From the NCBI GenBank assembly GCA_020697475.1, contig JAJFMO010000374.1, positions 1-5,130 of the forward strand: a stretch of 5,130 nt of DNA, read 5' to 3'. Source of the DNA: Paenibacillaceae bacterium (GTDB lineage Bacteria > Bacillota > Bacilli > Paenibacillales > NBRC-103111). How positions within the stretch are numbered: the first letter of the stretch is position 1; every line of letters begins with the position of its first letter. Position numbers and translations under genes: made by a program. The notes under the pieces are model-generated. The model did not search any database, was not told the origin of the DNA, and worked only from the letters and a program-made list of their open reading frames with translations. Below are positions 1 to 5,091 of this stretch, piece after piece.

Positions 1-67
1 GAAAAATTGGGAGCAAAGCGCCAGGTTAGTTTAGTTGATCATAACTACGTCGGGGCAATTTGCAGCG

Positions 68-398
68 TTTAACGGCATATTTGCCGTTGAGTGGCCCCCA
101 TAGCGGACGCCCCGACGGTTTAACGGCGTAAAAGCCGTTAAATCGCCTCTGTGGCGGACGCTCCGACCGTTTAACGGCGCAAAAGCCGTTAAATCGCCCC
201 CATGGCGGATGCCCCGGCCGTTTAACGGCGTAAAAGCCGTTAAATCGCCCCTGTGGCGGATGCCCCGACCGTTTAACGGCGTAAAAGCCGTTAAATCGCC
301 TCTGTGGCGGAAGCCCCGACCATATAACGGCGCAAAAGCCGTTATATGGCCCCCGCAACGATCGCCCCCACCCATTTAACGGCGCAGAAACCGTTAAA
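68..398. repeat. Seven-copy 51-bp tandem array of inverted-repeat (hairpin) units
   Basis: Seven copies follow each other with palindrome centres near 79, 130, 181, 232, 283, 334 and 386, a spacing of 51 bp five times and 52 bp once. Copies 2-5 share an inverted repeat with arms TTTAACGGC and GCCGTTAAA around a six-base loop G(T/C)AAAA. The 27-bp linkers are also conserved, with a small CGCC-N5-GGCG dyad in copies 2, 3, 4 and 5. Outer copies diverge most, as is usual in tandem arrays. Copy 6 has arms of 12 bp with a different sequence that still pairs; copy 7 keeps 9-bp arms around an 8-base loop. Because 51 is a multiple of three, long open frames run through the array on both strands, but none has a ribosome binding site and I do not call them genes. 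There are no CRISPR-like unique spacers. Function is unknown: transcript-end hairpins, protein-binding sites phased at about five helical turns, or a genome-wide repeat family are all possible. Confidence 0.95.
320..349. repeat. Copy 6 of the array: 12-bp perfect inverted repeat with covaried arms
   Basis: The arms are CCATATAACGGC (320-331) and GCCGTTATATGG (338-349) around the loop GCAAAA. Compared with copies 2-5, left-arm TTTAA has become TATAA and right-arm TTAAA has become TTATA, so both sides changed and pairing is kept. The stem is also longer than in its neighbours. This is the strongest single hairpin in the array. Confidence 0.9.
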
Positions 399-399
399 T

Positions 400-519
400 C
401 ACCCGTCCACGCGCACCACCGGCTCGTAGCCGGCGACCCACCCCATCCCCCACCGCCTTCGCGCCATCTGCCACAGCACCACATGCGCAACAAGGCGAAT
501 TTTGTTGCCTAATGCGAAA
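400..519. other. Intergenic stretch; possible 3' remnant of a leftward gene
   Basis: No complete gene is supported here. On the minus strand a frame reads with coding-like codon choice (many GTG, GGG, CGC and GCG codons) from about position 499 to a TGA at 401-399, the last residues being AGYEPVVRVDG. It has no convincing start or ribosome binding site; upstream of it the frame runs on only as the antisense of the reductase gene. It could be the tail of a decayed gene or chance. A short dyad CCGGCT-CGT-AGCCGG sits at 419-433 inside it. I do not recognise the peptide. Confidence 0.25.
487..508. promoter_or_regulatory. Inverted repeat upstream of and over the -35 region
   Basis: GCAACAA (487-493) and TTGTTGC (502-508) form perfect 7-bp arms separated by 8 bases. 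The right arm overlaps the candidate -35 box TTGTTG of the reductase promoter. It may be a second regulator site or a chance dyad; there is no T-run, so it is not an obvious terminator. Confidence 0.35.
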
Positions 520-528
520 CAATATACT
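502..528 (+). promoter_or_regulatory. Candidate sigma-A promoter of the reductase gene
   Basis: The -10 box TATACT (523-528) matches TATAAT at five of six positions. The best -35 is TTGTTG (502-507), three of six, with a short 15-bp spacer. The weak -35 and short spacing suggest a regulated promoter. A transcript would start near 535, inside the palindrome, about 38 bp before the chosen start codon. Confidence 0.5.
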
Positions 529-544
529 AGGATCAAGTATATTG
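520..544. promoter_or_regulatory. 25-bp palindromic operator candidate
   Basis: The arms CAATATACT (520-528) and AGTATATTG (536-544) are perfect 9-bp inverted repeats with a 7-bp centre. The left arm contains the -10 box, so a bound dimer would block RNA polymerase. Size and symmetry fit a TetR-, MarR- or PadR-type repressor dimer, a class inferred only from geometry. No regulator gene lies in the window to the right of it; one could lie left of the repeat array or elsewhere. Confidence 0.6.
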
Positions 545-560
545 AATTCGCATGAGCAAC

Positions 561-567
561 GGAGGGG
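561..567 (+). promoter_or_regulatory. Ribosome binding site deciding the SDR start
   Basis: GGAGGGG lies 5 bases upstream of ATG 573. It lies inside the reading frame of the alternative ATG at 552, which has no such sequence before it, so 573 is the better start. Confidence 0.75.
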
Positions 568-572
568 ATCGC

Positions 573-1397
573 ATGGAGCCCATTGCAGCGGGTAAGCGGA
601 GACGGAATCATAGCAGCAAATTTGACTGGACGGGCAAAGTGGCGGTCGTCACCGGGGCGAACGGCGGCATCGGCGAAGCGATCGCCGTTGAATTGGCGCA
701 TCGCAACGCAACAACCATCCTGACAGGACGCTCCGATTCCAAGCTCCGCGAGGCTGCACAGAGAATCGGCGGCAGCCCGGATCTGCACGTCCTGGACGTC
801 ACCAGGGACGACCAAGTCGCCGCCGTCATGGAACGTATCCGCGAACGCCACGGCCGCATCGACATCTTGGTGAACAACGCGGGGTACGGCATTTTTCGCG
901 ATGTGGATCACACCACCCTGGCAGACTTCGCAGACATGATGGATGTCAACTATATGGGCGTCGTCCGCTGCACGAAGGCGGTGCTGCCTCATATGCTGCA
1001 TGCGGAAAGCGGACACATCGTCAACGTCGCATCGCTCGCCGGCAAGATGGCCACGGCCAAATCCGCCGGCTACTCGGCCACGAAGCACGCCGTGCTCGGG
1101 TTCACCCACAGCCTCCGCCAAGAGCTGAGAGGTAGCGGCGTCTTCGTATCCGCCATAAATCCCGGCCCGGTAGACACGCGCTTCTTCGATCGCGCCGACC
1201 CATCCGGCGACTATGTAAAGAATGTTTCCTGGATGATGCTCACCCCACAGCAAGTAGCCAAAGCCGTTATCAAAGCGGTCGAGAAACGCAAAGCGCAAGT
1301 CGACCTCCCGGCGCTCGCCGGCTTCGGGGCACGCATCTACCATCTCATGCCCGGCCTCCTGGACCCTATAGTCGCCAAATTATTGAACAAAAAATAG
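573..1397 (+). CDS. Short-chain dehydrogenase/reductase (classical SDR)
   Basis: This 274-residue protein is a classical NAD(P)-dependent oxidoreductase of the SDR superfamily, probably cytosolic. The Rossmann motif TGANGGIG lies at residues 27-34, the acidic residue of LDVT at about 75, NNAG at 101-104, the active-site Asn in DVNYMG near 126, catalytic Ser near 154 and YSATK with catalytic Tyr167 and Lys171, then PGPVDT at 197-202. Arg53 directly after the second beta strand suggests a preference for NADP(H). The C-terminal tail, rich in hydrophobic residues and ending in LLNKK, resembles YqjQ-type bacillar SDRs, but the substrate cannot be told. The ATG at 573 is chosen because GGAGGGG stands 5 bases before it; the in-frame ATG at 552 has no ribosome binding site and sits just after the operator palindrome. 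The gene appears to be transcribed alone. Family is certain, substrate unknown. Confidence 0.93.
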   Translation: MEPIAAGKRRRNHSSKFDWTGKVAVVTGANGGIGEAIAVELAHRNATTILTGRSDSKLREAAQRIGGSPDLHVLDVTRDDQVAAVMERIRERHGRIDILVNNAGYGIFRDVDHTTLADFADMMDVNYMGVVRCTKAVLPHMLHAESGHIVNVASLAGKMATAKSAGYSATKHAVLGFTHSLRQELRGSGVFVSAINPGPVDTRFFDRADPSGDYVKNVSWMMLTPQQVAKAVIKAVEKRKAQVDLPALAGFGARIYHLMPGLLDPIVAKLLNKK

Positions 1398-1463
1398 GCA
1401 AATTGTTTCCCAAACCGACCCAACTTGGTTTACATTCCCAGAACTATGCCCTAAAATGAGAAA

Positions 1464-1493
1464 CGGACACTATTATTATTTTAAGTTTATAAT
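1464..1493 (+). promoter_or_regulatory. Sigma-A-like promoter of the c-di-GMP protein gene
   Basis: A perfect TATAAT -10 box (1488-1493) follows CGGACA (1464-1469), which matches the -35 consensus at four of six positions, with an 18-bp spacer in AT-rich DNA. A transcript would start near 1500. That excludes the in-frame ATG at 1456 as the start and leaves a leader of only about 20 bases before GTG 1522. Confidence 0.65.
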
Positions 1494-1507
1494 AGATTAT
1501 AAGTGTG

Positions 1508-1515
1508 AAAGGAAG
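1508..1515 (+). promoter_or_regulatory. Ribosome binding site for the GTG start at 1522
   Basis: AAAGGAAG ends 6 bases before GTG 1522. No comparable sequence precedes the ATG at 1456, so this site decides the start. Confidence 0.7.
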
Positions 1516-1521
1516 TTCAGT

Positions 1522-3249
1522 GTGGCGGAACACGAAATGCCGGAAGTTCGATACGAACGCAAGCTCAAGGAAATGGAAACCGCGTTCGAGCATTTATTCG
1601 AATTCAATCCGAATATGGTGGCCATGCTGGATAAGTTCGGGCAGTTCCTGCGCACGAACGAGGCGGTCACCGCTACCCTCGGCTACTCCGGCGAGGAAAT
1701 GAAATCCCGCAAGTTTTCCGATTATGTCCCCGAACCGTTCTTGCCGGAAGCGATGAAGCATTTTCTGCTGCTACAGGAAGGGGAACGGCAAATTTTCGAA
1801 ACGGCCGTGCTCCATAAAGAAGGCTACCGTCTTGATCTGAACGCTTCGATTATTCCGGTAAAAATCGATAATGCCGTCAGCGGCTACATCGCCATCTGCG
1901 AAGACATCACCCAGCGCAAGCGAACCGAACAGCGCATTTGGCATATGGCCTATTACGACGATTTGACCGGCTTGCCCAATCGGCGTTCATTCAGTGAGCA
2001 CCTGCAGAAGAAGATCGATGATGGAATCCCCCATGGCGTCATGCTTTCCGTCTTTTTCGTCGATATCGACCGGTTCAAGCTGATCAACGAAAGCCTCGGG
2101 CATGACTATGGCGACATGCTGCTGTTGCAAGCGGCCGAGCGGTTCACCCGATGCGTCACCGAGAAAGATCTGATTGCACACACGGACGGGGACAAGTTCA
2201 TCCTCTGCTTGACCAATTTGACCACGGCGGATAGCGTTCATGAAGCGGCGTCCAATATCGCGGACGTGTTGTTGGAGCCTTTTTCCATGGGGCAATATCC
2301 TGTACATATTACGGCCAGCGTAGGCGTGGCGGTGTTCACTGCGGAAATCGCCGATGCGGGAAGCCTGATGAAATGCGCCGACATCGCGCTCTCCCGAGCC
2401 AAAGATTTCGGTCGCAACAATTACCAGATTTACAACTCCGACATGACGTTGGAATCGATGAACCGCTTGACATTAAGCAGCGAACTTCGCACCGCTTTGA
2501 GCGAAAACCAGTTTTACCTTGAATACCAGCCACAGATGGATATTGCAAGCGGAGCCTTGGTCGGCATGGAAGCGCTCGTTCGTTGGAAGCATCCGGAACG
2601 CGGTATCGTATCCCCGAAAGATTTTATTCCGGTGGCCGAAGAGACGGGGTTTATTTTGTCGATCGGCGAATGGGTGCTGGGTGAGGCGTGCCGGGCGAAC
2701 AAAGCTTGGCAGGACGCCGGGCTGCCGCATATCCCGGTGTCGGTGAATCTTTCGATGCGCCAGTTTTTGCAGCAAGATTTGAAGCAGCGAATCACCTCCG
2801 CGTTGCAGGAATCGGGCCTTGCCCCCGAATACCTCGAACTTGAAGTCACCGAGAGCATGACGATGGACGTCGACCATGCCACCCGGCTGTTGATGGAGTT
2901 GAAGGAATTGGGCTTGAAGATCAGCATCGACGATTTCGGCACAGGGTACAGTTCGCTCAGTTATCTAAAAATGTTCCCCATCGACAAGCTGAAGATCGAC
3001 CAATCGTTCGTCCGCGATATGATGCTCGATCCGAACGACGCGGCGATCGTTTCAACGATTATTTCCATGACCCGTCACATGAACTTGAAGGTGATCGCCG
3101 AAGGCGTGGAAACCGAAGATCAGCTCGGGTTTTTGCGTCAAAATCGCTGTTCGGAAATTCAAGGCTACTGGTTCAGCCCTCCTCTCAAGACGGATCAGAT
3201 GCGCCAACTGCTGGAGCGGCATTGCCGCAGCAACAATACACAAACCTAA
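1522..3249 (+). CDS. PAS-GGDEF-EAL protein, probable c-di-GMP phosphodiesterase with degenerate GGDEF
   Basis: This 575-residue protein belongs to the cyclic di-GMP turnover family. A PAS sensor domain covers about residues 20-130, ending in the usual EDITQRK linker. A GGDEF domain (about 144-305) opens with DDLTGLPNRR and keeps the DIDRFKLIN metal region, but the signature reads DGDKF (222-226) and the upstream inhibitory RxxD site reads TEKD. The Glu-to-Lys change removes a key active-site residue, so cyclase activity is unlikely. The EAL domain (about 320-570) is complete: EALVRW at 350, Asn409 in VNLS, EVTES at 441-445, DDFGTGYSS from 470, Lys491 in KID, Glu527 in AEGVE and Gln547 in QGY. 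I infer a PAS-controlled phosphodiesterase that cleaves c-di-GMP to pGpG, with the degenerate GGDEF perhaps binding GTP as a regulator. No transmembrane segment or signal peptide is seen, so it should be cytosolic. GTG 1522 is chosen as start from the promoter and ribosome binding site. Confidence 0.93.
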   Translation: MAEHEMPEVRYERKLKEMETAFEHLFEFNPNMVAMLDKFGQFLRTNEAVTATLGYSGEEMKSRKFSDYVPEPFLPEAMKHFLLLQEGERQIFETAVLHKEGYRLDLNASIIPVKIDNAVSGYIAICEDITQRKRTEQRIWHMAYYDDLTGLPNRRSFSEHLQKKIDDGIPHGVMLSVFFVDIDRFKLINESLGHDYGDMLLLQAAERFTRCVTEKDLIAHTDGDKFILCLTNLTTADSVHEAASNIADVLLEPFSMGQYPVHITASVGVAVFTAEIADAGSLMKCADIALSRAKDFGRNNYQIYNSDMTLESMNRLTLSSELRTALSENQFYLEYQPQMDIASGALVGMEALVRWKHPERGIVSPKDFIPVAEETGFILSIGEWVLGEACRANKAWQDAGLPHIPVSVNLSMRQFLQQDLKQRITSALQESGLAPEYLELEVTESMTMDVDHATRLLMELKELGLKISIDDFGTGYSSLSYLKMFPIDKLKIDQSFVRDMMLDPNDAAIVSTIISMTRHMNLKVIAEGVETEDQLGFLRQNRCSEIQGYWFSPPLKTDQMRQLLERHCRSNNTQT

Positions 3250-3252
3250 TCG

Positions 3253-3266
3253 CGCCCAAATGGGCG
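3253..3266 (+). terminator. Weak hairpin just after the EAL gene
   Basis: CGCCC-AAAT-GGGCG begins 3 bases after the stop codon. The following bases are C-rich rather than a T-run, so it may be an inefficient terminator or only an mRNA-end hairpin. A second small dyad CCTG-TCG-CAGG follows at 3273-3283. Confidence 0.35.
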
Positions 3267-3273
3267 TCTCCCC

Positions 3274-3303
3274 CTGTCGCAGGCTATCGTACCGGCATAT
3301 GAT
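3274..3303 (+). promoter_or_regulatory. Candidate weak promoter of the yunC-like gene
   Basis: TATGAT (3298-3303) matches the -10 consensus at five of six positions. The best -35, CTGTCG (3274-3279), matches only three of six with an 18-bp spacer. The gene may also be reached by read-through from the EAL gene, since the hairpin between them is weak. Confidence 0.35.
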
Positions 3304-3320
3304 ATGTTAAACGTACAGGT

Positions 3321-3331
3321 AAGGAGATGAT
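3321..3331 (+). promoter_or_regulatory. Extended Shine-Dalgarno of the yunC-like gene
   Basis: AAGGAGATGAT matches the extended consensus AAGGAGGTGAT at ten of eleven positions. It fits either TTG 3337 or ATG 3340 as start, and predicts strong translation. Confidence 0.7.
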
Positions 3332-3339
3332 GACCTTTG

Positions 3340-3660
3340 ATGCGCATGGAACCGCTGACGATCGGCGGCCGCACCGTCATTGGCATCGAAGTCAAGTTGC
3401 CGAAGACGACTTTGCTTGCCGTCGCCGCCGACCGCGGATATATTATGTGCGGTGCATTGGATATTGGATTGTTGAACGAGCAGTTGAGTGACCGCAAAAT
3501 TATCGCCGGCCGGGCGACCGGAGTTCGTACCTTGGAGCAATTGCTTGCCGCTCCTTTGGAATCGGTTACCCTTGAGGCTGAAGCCTACGGCATCACTCCG
3601 GGGATGACTGGCAACGAAGCGATTAAGCGAATGGCGGAGATCGCAGAACCGACCCAATGA
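3340..3660 (+). CDS. yunC: YunC family protein (DUF1805)
   Basis: This 106-residue protein matches the DUF1805 family, whose Bacillus subtilis member is YunC. The recognisable stretches are VKLPKTTLLAV near residue 22, the hallmark GYIMCGALDIGLLNE in the middle, DRKIIAGRATGVRTLEQLL, the APLESVT segment, and a C-terminal GITPGMTGNEA. Length matches the family's usual roughly 100 residues, so the gene is whole. It is a small soluble cytosolic protein with no signal peptide or membrane segment. The biochemical function of the family is not established as far as I know, and the neighbours here give no hint. The start could be TTG 3337 (one residue longer, better spacing from the ribosome binding site) or ATG 3340; I chose ATG. 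A terminator follows, so this is the last gene of its transcript. Confidence 0.9.
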   Translation: MRMEPLTIGGRTVIGIEVKLPKTTLLAVAADRGYIMCGALDIGLLNEQLSDRKIIAGRATGVRTLEQLLAAPLESVTLEAEAYGITPGMTGNEAIKRMAEIAEPTQ

Positions 3661-3670
3661 ACTTTGATAC

Positions 3671-3686
3671 ACTGGATACGTCCAGT
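3671..3686 (+). other. Hairpin with a UACG tetraloop after the yunC-like gene
   Basis: ACTGGA-TACG-TCCAGT is a perfect 6-bp stem with a four-base UACG loop, a member of the stable UNCG class, though closed by A-U rather than the ideal C-G pair. It lies 10 bases after the stop codon and just before the terminator, and may protect the mRNA 3' end. Confidence 0.45.
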
Positions 3687-3696
3687 TTGCGAACGA

Positions 3697-3725
3697 GGCC
3701 GCCTTGGTGCGGCCGTTTGCTTTTT
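3697..3725 (+). terminator. Rho-independent terminator of the yunC-like gene
   Basis: GGCCGC (3697-3702) and GCGGCC (3709-3714) form a strong GC stem with a six-base loop, followed by a T-rich run, GTTTGCTTTTT. It separates the yunC-like gene from the sulfatase gene. Confidence 0.85.
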
Positions 3726-3815
3726 CGTCTTACGAAAGTTTATCCTCCGTTGATTGTTCGTGCGACTGTGCAAACGGATTTCGCCTTGCGGCACTATAGC
3801 CCTGTTGTCCTCGTC

Positions 3816-3844
3816 TAGATGGAATCGGGAAAATAGTGTATAGT
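3816..3844 (+). promoter_or_regulatory. Candidate promoter of the sulfatase gene
   Basis: TATAGT (3839-3844) matches the -10 consensus at five of six positions. TAGATG (3816-3821) is a weak -35, three of six, at the ideal 17-bp spacing. A transcript would start near 3851, just before the ribosome binding site. Confidence 0.45.
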
Positions 3845-3863
3845 AACGTTAAAATCACCGCAT

Positions 3864-3870
3864 GGGAGGA
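3864..3870 (+). promoter_or_regulatory. Ribosome binding site deciding the TTG start of the sulfatase
   Basis: GGGAGGA stands 7 bases before TTG 3878. The nearby ATG at 3873 is in another frame and only 2 bases away, and the in-frame GTG at 3836 lies in the promoter, so TTG 3878 is the start. Confidence 0.75.
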
Positions 3871-3877
3871 AAATGTT

Positions 3878-5091
3878 TTGTCGCAATCGTCACGCAAACC
3901 GAACGTTATCGTCTTCTTCACCGATCAGCAGCGCGCGGACACGACCGGGGTGCATGGCAATCCGCTCGGGCTCACTCCGAACTTCGATCGAATGGCGCAA
4001 TTCGGAACTCATGTATACCATTCATTTACTTGCCAGCCTGTATGCGGCCCCGCTCGATCGGTGTTGCAGACAGGGCTTTATCCAAACGTGACCGGCTGTT
4101 ACCGCAACTCGATCCCGCTGCCGCCCGACTCGCGGACGCTCGCGCATTACTTCAACGATGCAGGCTATCATACGGGTTATATCGGCAAATGGCACTTGGC
4201 TGCCGAAGAACCGGTCACCGAACCGAAGCGGGGCGGATACAAGTATTGGTTGGCGGCGAACGCCTTGGAGGCTGTCTCGGATGCTTACGATACGATTGTT
4301 TATGACAATGATTGCAACAAAGTGAACTTGCCGGGATACCGGGTCGACGCCTTGACGGATGCGGCTATTCGTTATGTGGACGAGCACAAGACGGAACCGT
4401 TCTTCCTGTTCATGTCTTTCTTGGAACCGCATCATCAGAACCGTCGCGACGATTATCCGGCGCCCGATGTGTATACCGAGACGTACACCGGCAAATGGAT
4501 GCCGCCTGACTTGGCTGCGCTCGGCGGCAACGCGCACAAGCAAATCGCCGGCTACTTCGGCATGGTCAAGCGTCTCGACGAGGCGCTCGGCCGTTGTACG
4601 GCCCCGGCTTCCAAGGCGGCGGCCGGCTGACCGAGCTGGTCAGCTTGATCGACTTGCCACCCACGCTGCTTGACGCCGCGGGCATCGAGGTGCCGGCCCA
4701 TATGCAGGGCCGCTCGATTATGCCGCTCGTACGCCGGACGTCGACCGAATGGCAGGATGACATGTTCGTTCAGACGAGCGAAGCGCAAATCGGCCGAGCG
4801 ATTCGTACGAAGCGCTGGAAATACAACATGACCGCGCCCAAGGAGTTGGGAGTGCGGCAAGCGGGATCCGAGGTGTATGTCGAGGATCATTTGTACGATT
4901 TGCAGGCTGACCCGTACGAATTGGTCAACTTGATCGGCCGCGAATCGCACCGGGAAGTCGCGGGCGTGCTGCGCGAGAGACTGATTCGCCGGATGGAGCA
5001 GGCCGGGGAAGCGGCGCCCAAGGTTGAGCTTGCGGCCGATGCCGGACGCGGAGGGCAGCACCGGGTCACGCCGGAAGAGGCAAGAATGTAG
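3878..5091 (+). pseudogene. Type I (formylglycine) sulfatase, broken by internal deletion and frameshift
   Basis: Two adjacent frames together encode one sulfatase of the alkaline-phosphatase-like superfamily. The first (3878 to about 4594) has the N-terminal PNVIVFFTDQQRAD with metal-binding Asp16, LTPNFDRMA, and QPVCGPARS, a CxPxR motif whose Cys56 would be converted to formylglycine. It also has GKWHL (Lys104, His106) and EPHHQ near residue 183, and runs to RLDEALGR at 232-239 before leaving the true frame and stopping at 4630. The second frame (from about 4594 to the TAG at 5089-5091) resumes with YGPGFQGGGRL, DLPPTLLDAAGI, MQGRSIMPL, TKRWKYN and DPYELVNL, a normal sulfatase C-terminus. 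Homologues as I recall them have about 50 residues between these halves, including the DHG metal ligands and a conserved Lys; these are absent. The loss must be 1 more than a multiple of three bases, perhaps near 148. No ribosome binding site serves the second half. The gene is probably inactive; natural substrate is unknown. Confidence 0.88.

Noticed and set aside
31..375. Minus-strand repeat protein of 17-residue units
   Set aside because: It is a translation of the 51-bp DNA repeat; no ribosome binding site precedes its start and other frames are equally open.
68..398. CRISPR array
   Set aside because: Repeats and intervening segments are both conserved, so there are no unique spacers, and no cas genes are present.
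68..398. Iteron-type replication origin
   Set aside because: No replication protein gene, no DnaA boxes and no adjacent AT-rich melting region are seen; the linkers are GC-rich.
399..1343. A 314-codon open frame on the minus strand
   Set aside because: Most of it is antisense to the clearly recognisable reductase. It has no recognisable family and no ribosome binding site; only its last part, outside the reductase, is kept as a possible relic.
552..1397. Reductase start at ATG 552
   Set aside because: It lacks a ribosome binding site, while GGAGGGG precedes the in-frame ATG at 573.
3307..3672. 121-codon minus-strand frame opposite the yunC-like gene
   Set aside because: It is a shadow of a conserved family gene and runs antisense across that gene's terminal region without its own signals.
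3730..3921. 63-codon minus-strand frame across the sulfatase promoter
   Set aside because: It starts inside the sulfatase coding region, has no convincing ribosome binding site and no recognisable domain.
4594..5091. Independent gene for the C-terminal sulfatase fragment starting at TTG 4594
   Set aside because: No ribosome binding site precedes it, and the sequence is just the second half of the broken sulfatase.
3878..5091. Programmed ribosomal frameshift in the sulfatase
   Set aside because: A frameshift alone would not restore the missing metal-binding segment, and no slippery heptamer is visible at the junction.
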